From contig NC_081141.1 of the NCBI RefSeq assembly GCF_958295425.1, positions 11,519,500 through 11,583,499 of the forward strand: DNA of 64,000 nucleotides, in the 5' to 3' direction. Below are positions 12,093 through 25,400 of this stretch, piece after piece (positions within the stretch are counted from its first letter, which is position 1; each line of letters starts with the position of its first letter). The position numbers and the translations under genes are program-made. The stretch comes from Solea solea (Eukaryota; Chordata; Actinopteri; Pleuronectiformes; Soleidae). A model generated the notes under the pieces. The model was given only the letters and a program-made list of their open reading frames with translations. It searched no databases and was not told where the DNA came from.

Positions 12093-15000
12093 TGGCTGCA
12101 GGCAAGATATGATAGATTGGAGGCCAAACCACAGGCCCTCTCAGGTCTCTGCTGGGTGCCTAGGGCATCCACAGTTGAAAGTCCACAGTGCAAAGACACT
12201 TGAAGTAGACACAACGTGCTGGATGAGTGAGAGGCTATCTAATGTTTGAGACACAATCCACCGAGATATCGAGTTGGGATGGTGAGGAGGACTGGAGGGG
12301 TGAGATAATGATAGAGTAACAGATATGGGAGAAAGTTCTTGTGTCTGTAGATGCTGAAGGACCAGGAAAAAAAAGAGGCGAGTGCACTATCGCTTCATAA
12401 GAGTGTATGTGTGACAAACACTGCTGTGGAGATGACGCAGTATGCAGGTATACACCCAAAACACAAGATGAAATCTGAAAAGGATTTCCATAAATCCACG
12501 TTAATAAATGTACTTTGTAGTGAATGCATGAACTGTATTGAATTAGTGAATGTGGTGGTGCTTAATTTGAGATGATGCTCTGGCTCTTGTCTAGGAGAGA
12601 ATCATCACGGAATTACAGTTACGTTTACTGGCCTTCACGAACAGCCTACCTGGACAGATGTGCAGCAACAGATATTGTCAGAGCGGCTGGAATGGAGTCT
12701 TTAGATCTTTAGTTTTGGCTGTACACACGTAACCATTTAGTTACAGACTGCTCAACTCACAACAGACAACCATCACATCTGCTTTTCATTCTGCATGTTG
12801 CTGCCATTACCATTTTTCAAAATGGCAAAAACTGGTGAAATATGTCTGTTAATGTCTGCTACAATATATTTTAAGGGAAAGTTATAGCCCTGTCTTAAAT
12901 CTGCTCTTCATGCATTTATATTCAAGACAGGAGTTGATCTACTGAAGAACCAACTGTTGTTAGCGTTAAACTGAGCATCCCTTTCTTCTGCTGAAATAAA
13001 ACCTTCGCAAGGGCAATTAATTCAACAACACAATCTCACCAACCAATTCCTCCTATTAAAATTATGAAGTAATTCAGAATTTATGAAACTTTTGGCAGCA
13101 AGTTATTGGCATGGAGCTTGGTTAGAGGATTTCCAACAATTTTGTCTTTGGCATCTCCTGTACACAGCCAATCGTAGAATTTAAATGGGGTAATTGCTGT
13201 GGAATATTGAAATTGCATGGGACTCCCCACTCAATTGCTTGCTTTGTTGACATCTCTCATTTTCATCGACCCTGTTTACCTTTTTACCGGCCATCTCTTT
13301 GCGCCTGTCAATCAGAGCACACTGTAGCAGTACTGTATAGCACATTGTGTACATGTGTAATCAACAAAACATCTAAGCAACATCATCCCAATCCCCCGCT
13401 GAACTAAGCAGATAAGTCTGAGCATATCCAGTGCAAGACTGCACCACAGGACAAACATTGTTTTTACATAACATGTACAGTACATTTGAAGAGAACATGG
13501 AGCCTGTGGGATTACCATTTGCTGTACTGTGATTATACGGCGGAGAATTCTGCTGAAGTGTCCCACTTCTGAGGTTAGGGATTAGGGATTTGTAAATGGG
13601 AAAATGTGAGTGAAGCCTGTTGGTCAGATGTGAAACCGTGGGCTCTGTAGAAAGCTGTGTACCTCACTGCCCTACCCTAGTGCTGATCTGCTCCTAGGGG
13701 GATTTAATACATGAACCTTGCCATTCTATCCTGTCACTGTGCACTAGCCAGCACGCATGCACAAACAACATGCAGAGGTTGTGTGTCGTGCACCACTTTG
13801 CAACTCCTTTCCTAGTGAAACATACTTAATGGTAATCTTGTGTTTTTTGTCTGCCTCTCTGCAGGTTTTGGTAGCTGCAACCAGTTTTTACCAATAAGTT
13901 CCTACAATTCATTTGACTTTTTGCAGTTTGAAAGATGTAATTGACACTTCCTAAATATGCTCATTGCCCTTTATACTGTATTATTCTTCTACATGCCAGC
14001 CTCTCAGTCTGCCTGTATCATGTCAGTATTTGTATCATACACTGCCTGAAATCCACTAAGCTCATAATCTAACTTGCAGAAGCAAATCCTATTGAAGTCA
14101 TACCATTGTGAGGGACACCGGTGAATAGACAGTGACAAGTGACCTCTATGTACTGTGTTTTGGTAGACACGAGGCGTCAGTGATCAATAGGAGTCTAATC
14201 GTGTGCACAGTGTCTGTTTGTTATTGACTGTGCAATGGAAAAAAGGCTGCTCTTGACCTCTTTTTGGTGCACTGCGGTGCATTTTGATAGCTAAAATTGA
14301 AAGTTTATATTTGGATGCAGAATGTTGAGCCAAACCTCTGAAACATTTACAAGTCAATGCTTATATCAGCATGTTCCCCGTATATTGTTTAGCACAAGGG
14401 AGCAGAACACAGCATTTGTCACTGAGGTGTCACTGGCAGATAACAAGCAATGCCAGCTGATATTCCCCAAATTTCAAAGTCTGTGTTGGTTCAAACTTGT
14501 TCTATACTTGTCATCCTCAAAACTACTCTAATCTCTTTCAATAAAATTGCTTGACCTGTCTCAAGAAGGTGACCTTTTTCTGATTCTTTTGCTGAGGTAA
14601 GCAAAAGTATGGGCCATTCACAGGGCATGGACATTTGTTATTCTTTTTTTGTCCATAATATAATTTAGTTGAAAAGAAAAGGTGCACTGGCGATCAATAG
14701 CAGGTCAGCCAATGATGGATGGTGGCACAATTACTAATTTCACTGTGAGACAAATAACTCAACATTGAGCCCTCAGAGCTGAGAAATGGTGAGAGAAAAT
14801 GGCAGACCTAGCTACAAGGGGAGCCTCGACTCCCCACTCCACTTCCCGATTCACATGACCATTCATCTCTATTGCTTCAACACGCATGGCTTTCACTCTC
14901 CCTTCCTGAAGTATAACAGTGACTTTTTTCGGGTAATCACATTAGGGAATATGTATGTCTGTTGCACTGATTTTACCATAGCTTATGCTTCTTTAACTTC

Positions 15001-16385
15001 AGTGGCCACTGGAAATCAGGTCAGCTGAATGTGTATCGATCTTCACCATGCTATGTGGTTGGGATGATACAATGAGCTACCTGTATTGTGTGGCAACCCA
15101 ACACAACTATTGATCCTGGATAGGAAACCTATAATCCATTCCAGTCATTGCACTCCTTGTAAATTCAAATGTTTCTTTTAAACTATTCAATAAAATAAAA
15201 AGTCCCAAAAGAGGAAAGGGTGACATCATGTATAAAAACAATAGATGATCTTCATTTGTCTTCAAATCAGATCAATAGATGCAGAAAAGCAGGAGAGATA
15301 GGATGAGGCACAGGATAGGTCATGAGAGAGAGAGTGTGAGAGATGATGGGATGTGTCCAACTTTCAGTGTCTCTCAACGCTCAGATGAACTCATTAGAAG
15401 TTAATTAATCACAGGTATTGATCTGTTGTCACTCTTCCCCATACAAGGCTCCACTAGATTCCAGGGCTCGGGTTCTGCCCAGCCGGCTGAAATGCAGAGC
15501 GTTCTCTCGATGCCCTAACTCCCTGCCTTCTTGACTGGCCTGTGGTGTTCATGCTGGCGCCATACTGCGGGTCAGGGTGTAGCATTAGATGGCAGATCTA
15601 TGTCTGGGATGTGGGACAACAAATGGGCAGCAGTTGCTTAGAGAGAGATGTTAATTTAAGTGTTAATGCAATAGTAATTTTTTTGCATCAAACTGAGAAT
15701 TTTATTTATTTATTAACAATAATATAATATAAATAAAAAATAACAATTTTCTGGAACTAATCAAACCAAAACTGACAAGATATCCACCATTTATTATAAT
15801 TATAATAATTTTTAAATCAGTAAGTTGCAGCTGTTAAGTCTCAGCTAAGAGTCTAAGCTAAACTGAGTAGACAGAACACAAATCACAACATAATTCAGAT
15901 AATCATTATCATTAGCTAAATTCTCAAGTGTGGCATAACACTTGACCGAAGATTCAGCTTCTCCTTACAATGAAAGAGCAGGCATTGCATGCATAATCTT
16001 ATGATCACTTGAATAAATTATGAGAAAAAAAGTGGTAGTTCTATACTATGATGAAATGAGAGGACAGAAGAGATAAAGGTAGGGTGCAAGATCATTTTCT
16101 GGAACATATTTTACTGTATTGCTTAAAACCATCTTCACACCCTGATTATAACCAATTCATTATTGCATTGTCACAAAATGAAAAAAAAAGTCTGTAAAAA
16201 CCCGATCCAATCATATTGAACAGCCCGAATGACATAAGTAGATCGAGATGCATCGATCAAACTGCTATCTGCCCCCCTCCCCCTTATACGCGTACCACTA
16301 ACAGCGCATGCTCAGAAGACAATGCCAGAGCTTATGCTAGCTTGCTAAACATTCAATGAGACACAAGACAGTTGTTATGTATGTT

Positions 16386-16579
16386 ATGGCAGAAAAGGTG
16401 CCAACAACAGGTATTGGTCGCAAATGAAAGAGGTTTTTTGGGAAAGCTACTGCCAAGAAAAAGGCTGATACAGAGCCATCCAGAGTGAACATCGGTGCTG
16501 CGTTTGAATGGTGGCGACAACTGAGAGCCCAGAAAGGGCTGCAAAGTGATGACATTGTGGTGCTGTTTCTAGTGAACAG
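16386..16579 (+). pseudogene. Broken first coding exon of a probable transposon-derived gene
   Basis: From the ATG at 16386 the frame reads MAEKVPTTGIGRK, then a TGA stop (16425-16427). It continues in the same frame through a basic stretch and the block RVNIGAAFEWWRQLRAQKGL, followed by an acidic/hydrophobic end. It closes at AG|GTAGGT (exon end 16579). I recall the block as a recurring N-terminal segment in fish proteins associated with transposases or uncharacterised nuclear proteins, but I cannot name the family. The single in-frame stop and the absence of a readable next exon indicate a dead copy. Flanking ATCGAT-rich words near 16230-16260 could belong to the same element. Confidence 0.4.
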
Positions 16580-17311
16580 GTAGGTTAACTTTATGTCTTT
16601 GTGATCTTTTGCGAGTATTTGTTGTTTTTTTGCATCACTTTCAACAAGTATCGAAAAAAGGTTAGGATCACCGAAAGTACCGAAACTCCCAGATGCTGTG
16701 CAATGTTCGTGGATCCGTGTTCGTTGCATGTTCCTGTGCTCTGGAAGCGTAGCTTCGGAGGGAAGTCTGAAGAAAGGGCACTTGGACTCTTTAATTGAAA
16801 ATGTAGCCTGCTACAGTTTTTCCAGGATCTACAACCCTACCATTATAGTCTTGCCATAATTTCCCCATTCTGTGCCTACTGACAGAGTTGTTTACAGAAC
16901 ATTCATGAGGGTCCACATCGGTTTGACAACACTGTACCTGATCCAAGATTAAATTCTAAAATTGTCCTACCTGGAGCAAGTGCAGATCCAAATTTATGGC
17001 TGTATGCAGACATCTATGCATTTTAATGAACATGGGCTGATGACAATCTAAAAACCTTAGTGGTCATGGATCTGTGCCGCAGGTGCGTACTGTAACTCCT
17101 TATATGGATATCCTGGGGGTGTACGTTTATAGGTTACATATTCAGGCTTTAAAAATTTTGATTTTTTTTTTGTCTTAAGTGTTGTTGAGTCAAAGTTATG
17201 ATTAATTTTATATCGCATTTTTAGCAGTGATATAAAGTAGCAATAACTGGCAGAAGTCACAAAATAGACCATTGTTTTCATAAAACAAGTGAACCTATTT
17301 CTAAATTTCAC
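16580..17311. other. No gene seen; possible remainder of a decayed transposon
   Basis: This lies between the broken exon and the hairpin. No open frame here continues the upstream protein and no recognisable domain is present. Confidence 0.4.
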
Positions 17312-17370
17312 AAATTTCAAGGTCTGCTGGAGGGCCTATCTGATTGGCCCTCCAGCAGACCTTGAAATTT
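17312..17370. repeat. Perfect 25-bp inverted repeat (hairpin, 9-base loop)
   Basis: The left arm 17312-17336 and right arm 17346-17370 are exact reverse complements over 25 bases, with the loop tatctgatt. Pairing stops at 17311/17371 (C opposite C). The arms contain the G+C-rich core gtctgctggagggcc. The Penelope-like fragment begins about 300 bases downstream. A perfect stem of this length in otherwise decayed sequence suggests a fairly recent origin or maintenance. A transposon terminus, a snap-back duplication or a small-RNA precursor are all possible. Confidence 0.9.
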
Positions 17371-17649
17371 CATTGTGCAGTTTCAGTTGTATGACAATTT
17401 CCTTTCCTTTTCTTTTAAAGATTTTTTTCACTTTTTGCTTAGGTGTTTTTATTTAGTTGGTGAAAATGAAAGACATTTTCATCAGATTGCCTAGCTTTTG
17501 CTGCAAAGTTTTAGTTTTATTTTCCTCATGCAAATTTGGCTGGAGGTTTGTTTTACTGTACATGCACTAGTAATTCAAGTAAACACAACCAATGATTACT
17601 GGCCTGGGGCTACACCTAGAGCTAACTATCCCATTTCAACAAGTGCATT
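17371..17649. other. Region between hairpin and Penelope fragment; no gene seen
   Basis: AT-rich sequence with no recognisable domain. It could be the decayed upstream part of the Penelope-like element, but no reverse-transcriptase motif was seen. Confidence 0.4.
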
Positions 17650-18055
17650 AGAAGTTATACATGTGGAAGATGTGCACACTGCTCGAATATGGTTAATAGA
17701 TTGCATTAACTGTCTCTCAACACACATTGTTTATGTCTTAAAATGCCCTTGTGGCCTGATGTATGTGGGTCAGACAAAAGACAATCTTAAACTAAGAATT
17801 GCTGAACATAATGCTGCCTTCAAAAATCACAATATGGATTAACTCATTGCCAGACATTATATAGAGAAGAATAATGGGTCATCAACCTCCATTAGATTTA
17901 TTGGTATTGAGAAAGTGCTGCGAAATCCTTGAGGGGGGAACCTGATTAAACATCTGTTAAAAAGGGAAGCTTTCTGGATTCACAATTTAAACACTATTGA
18001 ACCTTATGGACTGAATAAACCCATGATCATGTTTATTCTCATTACGATAACGTAT
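17650..18055 (+). mobile_element. Penelope-like element remnant, GIY-YIG endonuclease end
   Basis: The plus-strand frame reads INCLSTHIVYVLKCPCGLMY, then VGQTKDNLKLRIAEHNAAFK. This is the cysteine-bearing GIY-YIG nuclease core of Penelope-like retroelements, with the first Tyr in IVYV, CPCG, and YVGQT. Past a TAA stop (17840-17842) the same frame continues with a FIGIEKV block, then GG-x-LIKHLLKREAFWIHNLNT and a YGLN ending. That is the usual C-terminal tail after this endonuclease in these elements. Internal stops (17840 and near 17930) show the copy is dead. No reverse-transcriptase part was recognised upstream, so it is 5'-truncated or too decayed. Confidence 0.75.
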
Positions 18056-19458
18056 TCAATAAATGTAACAATTTATTCTCACATAATGTTGTGAGGCAAC
18101 ACTCTTACTACATCTACTGACTGCTTGCATCAATCCAATACTCTTAAATTGATGACTTGATGACTCTGACTCTATTAATGTGTTGTTCACTGATGAATAA
18201 ATCATAACATATACAATACAATATGTAAGTAAAGTCATATCAGAATGTGGTGGTTTTTTCGCTTTCAGTTTGAACTTAAGTTCCTGTGACTGACCAGCAC
18301 TACATGTGTTTTGGCTTTGCAGGGGATTTCTTTCTGTGTTGGTCATAGTTAGGTGTGAATGAATCTGTTCGCCATACACATCTTACTAGCTGAGATGGGA
18401 AAAAGGAATTCAGTCACATCATCTTTGAGTAGTGTGGATTTTAGAATAATTTTGTGTGTTTCAGTGGTCTTCCCTCTTCACCAGATCTAATCAAACACCT
18501 AAGGGATGTGGTATAATAGGAGATTTTGCAGCACCAATGTAAGAAATAATGTGTCTGGTAAGGCAATAAACCTTTTATCACTTCTAATGCTTTTACACAT
18601 GCACTGCAGCCCTGAACTTATGAGGAGTTTACCCATAGGAGCTGTGTGTGAATTCAAATGACTGTATCAGTTGGACTGGACATTTAATGCACGTAAGCCT
18701 GTGTAATGTCTGATGGCTTTTGTGTCTGAATAGACCAGATCATTGTCTGGACAAGCCACAGTAAGCAAATACTGGTATACTGCAAAGTATTAAGCATAGA
18801 ATACACAATGAATACACACATCACAGGGTAAAGAAGAACAAGACAATATTCAGGTCAGTTCTATGTATATTGAATTGAGTAGTGACTGAGGCAATTATAA
18901 CAGTCACATTATATTTTATGATGCTTAAGTTTTGAATTATTGAGGATTGTGTGCATGCTGTGTGCAAAGGATTTATCTATTGTTTCCTGTAGAGTGTAGC
19001 AACAGAAACATTTAAAATTGGGTAAGCCTCCTCAATCTGTTTAAATGTGGTCCAAAGTTTCTATTAATCCCTGCCATTTTCTCTCATGGATGTCCAAAAG
19101 GAACCACTGTTGATTTCTTGACCTACAGGGATATTTGATCAGTGGTATTCAAAAGAGACACATGCTATTGCACTGGTCCCGCATGTTGGAGGGATGTTTG
19201 TCCTGATGAAACATTTCATGTTTTCACCAAAAGAAACTTATAATCACATATGATCGTGTGGAATTAGGACTTGACCTTTCAAATTGTTCTCTCTAAAAGT
19301 AAAATGGGAATTGCTTAAGGACTTTAGGAGTGTTTTATCACCACTTTTGCAACGTAATACCTCAGTGGCACTCGAAACTTGGGACACGAATGAATTGCAT
19401 TTGATTCATTATATTATGTATTTTACTTTCTCACTTAAAAGTTATCTCTAAAAGGGAA

Positions 19459-19488
19459 AGTAATGTAGATTCCTGAATCTACATTACT
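19459..19488. repeat. Perfect 14-bp palindrome with 2-base spacer
   Basis: The arms agtaatgtagattc (19459-19472) and gaatctacattact (19475-19488) are exact reverse complements separated by ct. It may be cruciform-forming or a remnant of a hairpin transposon end. No associated element was recognised. Confidence 0.9.
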
Positions 19489-22400
19489 ACTAAATCCATC
19501 AATATTTTTTATTTTTTTATTTTATTAGTTGATATTTAGGCATGTGCAGAACTTTTTTTGGCGAGACAGTGTTTATCTATTTTCTTGTGTCATGCCCACT
19601 TGTTCAAATGTTTTTTTGCCCTGCGTTGTGGCAATGTGAGCATTGTGCTATGGCTAGAGGTTTAAGGAAAGCTCAATAACAAATCGAGGCTGAAGTGCCT
19701 CGTGATGACTACATTGCTTGTGTGTTTACCATCATTATCTCAAAGAGCACATTCCTGCAGATTTCTTCTTGTAGACATACTGAGTAAGAAGAAAGACCCC
19801 GTGCTGTACCAAAGTGCATAACCCTCACCTCTTATGTTGGAAGAACCTTCTATGATATCTCAAGAATGAACGCTGACCAAGAAAAAACATCCCTAGTGAA
19901 TCATTAAAAAGAAAAAAAAAATGGAAATACCAGTACAATCTATTACTGTCACAGGGCAACAATAACACATGCACTTACAATTGGTGGATTTTCATTGTTG
20001 AAGCACTGATTTGTTTGTGTGTGTGCATGGAGTGAGTTTCTAAAGGTGGAAATTGCTTTTGTCCGCAGTCTAACCCTCTTCCTGGTTCAATTTGCCTGAA
20101 GGATTTGTCATCTCCAAACCCCACTGTACTGAACCTGACAGCAGATGACAGATACACAAACTCCGAACCATGAATCTATTCAACAGCGGGATTAACCGCT
20201 CAGCAGTCTCTTGTCTTGGGAGGCTGCATTGGGCAGGTGAGGGTCATTGTTCCTTTATGCCTATAAGCCTGCCTCTGCCACTTCATTTATTTTTGCATTC
20301 CTGCTAAAACTGATGCACATGTTATTTTTTTAACTGACATTCTGTTGCACAGGATAAAACTTGGTCTACATCTCAGGAGAGTGCAGAATGAATGTGGCTG
20401 GAAATAGAACTGTCTGTGTGCTGGCTGCCCTCGGTGCAAGAGCCCATATAGTGCTGACTGTTGCCGTCTTTATTATTTCGCTCTTCATGCCACATATAAA
20501 AACAAGCCTCTGATATTTGGAGACAGGAGAATGAATAATTAATCTATCATTTGGTCTGGTTTGTTTGGTTATGCAACACAAAAAAGGCACTAAGGCAAAA
20601 CATCACTATTTTATACATTACATATTTTCAATATTAAACTAAAATATTAAGAGGATGTTAAAATGTGATGTTCCACCTCTTCAAATATTATATTTTTTTT
20701 AAAAAAAATTCATGTGTGATACATACAGGTGGAAATATCACAGAAAGTTTCATCCTGAACTTGTGTAACTTCTTTCATTATGTGAAGATCATCTTTGTTG
20801 TGTGTCCTGGCTTACGTCGGCTTATTATATCAACAGCCTGAGCTAATATTTACAGTAGACCACCATACCTTTTACATTCCAGATGCTCTGTTTATGGTTC
20901 TTGAGTCAGAAATCACTTCTTGTGGGTTTTCTCCAGGCACTCTGGCCTCTTCCCATCATCCACAGCTACAGATGGGGTGAGGTGGAGAGTTTGAATTGAC
21001 CATAGGTTTTTTTGTCTCTGTATGTTGGCCCTGGTACAAATACTTTATTACAACTTTATTATTGAAACTAAATTGGGAAATGAGACATGTCAATCATATC
21101 AGACATGCAGATAAATTATCTGAGTGTTCCAATTATCCAAATTATTATTTTGGCTAGACCCATGATCTGCTAATTTTTATATGCAGCTGATGCCTGATTC
21201 TGTCTGCCATTGCTTTACTACATGTCTAATAGTGACCCATAATCCCCGCCACAGAGCAGGAAGTAATTGCATCACATGCTACTTGTTGTCAGAATGGATG
21301 TTATATTTGTATTGCCCTTGAAATGCTTACTGTTGTCAAATGTTTTCTTTAAAAATAGTTTCAACAATGAGAGTTCCAAAGACTATTTTGTTTCAGTAGT
21401 GGGCATAGAAACTAATACGAGGCTAAATTATTATTATTTTGTGATATTAGCGTTGACAGTCACATCAAACACTTACGGGGAAGACGAAGTCAGGTTCCTG
21501 GAAAAAAAACAAAAAACTGACATTATCTTCCCCACTGACACTCACTTCCCTCTTCTCTATTACACTGTCAAGCTACAGCTTCTTCTTCTTTTTTTTTATT
21601 CCCATTTGGTTTGATGATTCCCATCACTGAGTCAAGCTTCTAGATCGCCTTGCTTATATTACATACATTTCTAATCTTGTGTGGTTTTAAACAGCTCAAG
21701 ATAATTTCACTAAAGTCCACAAACCCAGGCTCCGTTAACCCTTTTCACCATTTAACATGAGCCATTAAATCTGCGCTCATACCTTGTACTAGGTCTTCAA
21801 ACCCATTACCCCCTGTGTCTGCTCACACTTGACTGATTAATTTTCTTCTGTCTTCATGAAAGTCGGGTTGCTCATTCCCAGGTATCCAGGGGTGAGGGGC
21901 CTTGAGGCACTGCCATTTCCCTGGGTCTAAATGACCAATTAGCTGAGACCTTGGGAACCACAGTGAGGTAACAATTAGTAATTAGCCATTGACATTTTGG
22001 CTGCTGTTGCAATGTAATAGTAGCCTGATATTCAGACTGAATGGTCATTTCATTAAATCTCTGGTGATTCAGAGGTCTGAATCCTGGCGAATACAATAGT
22101 TGAGGTGTGGCTGATGTAATGGATCAGTGACTTTTTTCATCAAACATGTTAAATCTTCATCTTTCACTGACACCTCATTGAACATATTTCAACTTCCAAG
22201 ATAATTCAAGCTATAAAATTAAATCTGTTTTGACATAACAGGAGATTAAACTCATATATCCTTCATGCTGTGTTTTTGACAACCAAGGTCTTCATCTCTC
22301 TTTTTTTCCATTATTGTTTTTACAAATCATCTCTGTGATCCAACCTCATGCATGCAGGAGCACACTAAGCATTTAGAACAAGAAGCCCTTGCAATTATTA

Positions 22401-25400
22401 AGTATAATGTAAATTTAACATTCTGCATCTCGTCAGATCTACAGCACAATTCACACGAAGAAAAAGTGGGCAAATAAAAAGGCCTTTATTTCAAGATGAA
22501 AATTGTTTCAGGCCCGAGATGAATTATTTGTGCCAGTAACACTTTTATGCTCGCGTCATCTTAATTAATCAAAAGCTTATAAAAAAGTAACTGCTGTAAT
22601 TTTGACAAATAATATAAGAAACAATTTCACAAATATGTCTTACCTGGAGTCTAATTTTGTAATTTACCTTTCCTGTGGGAAAGAAGTCACTAGGTAAAAT
22701 GCAATTTATAGTTTTCACTGTCCTTTTCCACCTCACTGTCACATCAGAGTTGCATCCACACAGTCTAAACTATCTCTCCCTGCACAGTTGTCAGATTGAC
22801 ACCCAGGCACAGCAGAAAGCCCACAACCACAGAGAAACAGAGTTTTTATTCTTATACGTTACTTTTCATTTTGAGATATTTTTGTCACTCCTCATGGAGG
22901 ACAGAAACCCATAAGCAAAAGGAATTAGTATAGACTAATTTGGTAATTTGGTCTGCAGTTTATAGTTTATCAAAAATTTGATAAAAGCTGAAACCCTTGA
23001 AAGAATATGCTACTTTTCACATAACAAGGCAAATATACTAATCTTGGTTGTTGTGAATTAACCACTTTATCTCGTGTGCACGATCATAGCATGTGCTTAA
23101 ATTCCCAGGACTTTTATCTTGGGTTAGTCCTGTGGGTGGTGCTGTTTGTTGACCAGTGTGTCTTTTTTCTGGTTTCTTCATAATGTAATCAATGAAGTTG
23201 AGGCCACTACCTCACTGTCCCCTAAAACCCACCTTCCCCATGCAGCAAGTCTGTCTTCATTGCCTCCTTGACACCCTTGTGGAACAAAAAGACTCTTGAT
23301 TTGCTGATTAATTCAGTTCTGCCACACGTTGGTCTGTTAGACTAATCTAATTTTGTCAAATACAATTTAAAAAAAGGACTTTTAATGCAACTCCCTCATT
23401 CTAGCTGTCAATTGAAAAATGCAGACAGGTGTTAAAGTAAAGTTGCACAAAGAAAACTTGTGTTTTGTGGTACTCTGTATAATACACAGAATATATTTGG
23501 GGCAAATACAATGAAAATAAGCTAAAGGACATATTTCCCACTAGATTTAGTGTTTTAATAATTGCAGGGCAGGCTGAAGCAAAGTGCTAACCTGTGCTTG
23601 CTCTCCCGGGGCTAACAGAAGGCAGACTAAAGAAGGGGAATGAAATTTCAGGCTTGTCTTCTGGGGTTGCGTGTGAACTCAATGTCCAGCCAGTGAGTCA
23701 GGAGCCATGACAAGCAATGCAGTAGTCTAAATCTACCTTTCAGCAAAATGTCAATAGCCTCAAACTGACCTACATTCTCAGACACGGACAAACAATGGCA
23801 GAGAGAATATTGTGGAATTAAGCAAGCAAGGCAACGTCATCAGGACACCCCGACTGTGGGCATGCTCACATTTCTCCCAGTGAATTCTTTTTCATGCATT
23901 TCCTGTCTCAAAAATACATCTTTTGTTTTCCCTCTCCTATGAGCAGAGTGAAAATATTTCAAGGCTTCCAAAATAAATTTTTCATGAGCTCCTTGGCCTT
24001 CAGGGGGAATTGCAATGGTGGTAGTATTCATTTTAGTAGTACACAAATGTTCAAAATATTTTGTAAGCCTCAGGGTAGAAGCTATATTGCACATAAAGGA
24101 GCAAGTAATGTGAATGATGGCTAAAAAAAACCTTTGGGTTTTTGTGACCATAGTCCAAATCTGAAAATTAATGAGACAGTGAAATTTGCGTGGAAACATC
24201 AAACCTCTCTCACGTCAAATAATGTCAGTTTTTTTGAGTTTTAAGTCTGACAAACATTTTTAAAAAAGTCTGTGAACAGTTACCAGCCGGACTCAACCAG
24301 GTTTTTAATCCTCTGTGCTTATGTCAGCCATGGTTGGAGGGAAGAGAAGTGTTAGGGTCGTCAGTCCATTTAAACTGTAAACCACAAGCCCACAATAATC
24401 AATAACTACCACATACAAAACAAATCAAACTCTTAAATCACAACATTTTTACTTCTATATTCTTTGTTCCACTATGGGGACAACATAGATTGGTTAGGCT
24501 ATTCTGGGAATTCTGTTGTGTTAAGGTATACCAGTGAAGAAGCTGAAAGAAAAAACAAGTGGCTTTAATCTGATCTCAGAATTAAAGAGAACATACTTGG
24601 CCTATTGGATTTTCACAAAACCTTGAAGAGTATGGGCCAAAGAAGAACTCATTGCATTTTTGGTTCAGACACTGATAAGGAGGCAGATACAGGAGTTGGC
24701 CATAGGGCCTGATTTAATCTAAGGGTACAGTTGGGCATTAGTGATGGTTTACTGGTGTTTTTCTGTGAGCAGCATAAGGAAAAATCTGTGGATGAAGGTT
24801 ATGACCAAATGAATAAATTGTTTGATTTTAGTGGTGATATATCTGAGTGGCCTTAGCAGAGGTTTGCACTCTCTGGGTGCTTGCACTACAGTTTTTTTCC
24901 ATGATGGTGGAAAATCACGATTTGCATTATATGACACAAAGAGCTGCATGAGGAGGAAAGCATATCACAGTATCCCTTAAGATCAATGTGTCATTGATAA
25001 TTTCAGTAAGCAACTCCTCTAAAGGATTTTTCTTGTGTGTTGGTATTTTGAAAGTACAGCAGATTTAGATAATGTCAGGTGCTCTCTGTGTGAGAGAAGA
25101 CACGGTGTGGAGAATGAGTAACCGGGGAGGAGAAGGATAAAGTGTAGGAGATGCATTCAAAATGCCAACAGCTACACTCTCATCTGTAAAACACCCAGCT
25201 GACATTTACCTGACAGCAGGGCAGTGGACGAGTGCAGAGGCTTCTACTCCCTTCAAATCTCCATCCCCCGTGTGTCCCTCCTGCTTGTCCTCTTTGTCTT
25301 TCCTTTTTTTGTCTGCACTAATTGCCTCCACCTTCATCCTCCCCTGCCTGCCATAAACTCCCCACCCACCTCTATGCCACTACTACTGATCAGCCTCATT

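Larger units (their letters stand above)
8887..16385. other. No gene seen; non-coding DNA with simple repeats
   Basis: The longest open frame (8863-9264, plus strand, 133 codons) has low-information composition, overlaps the SINE tail and resembles no family. About 9980-10200 is freer of simple repeats and might be a conserved element. This cannot be tested without alignment. Confidence 0.5.

Noticed and set aside
16337..16729. 130-codon minus-strand open frame
   Set aside because: It is the antisense shadow of the stop-interrupted exon at 16386-16579.
23840..24202. 120-codon minus-strand open frame overlapping a 76-codon plus-strand frame
   Set aside because: There is no family resemblance and the two strands are equally open, as expected by chance.
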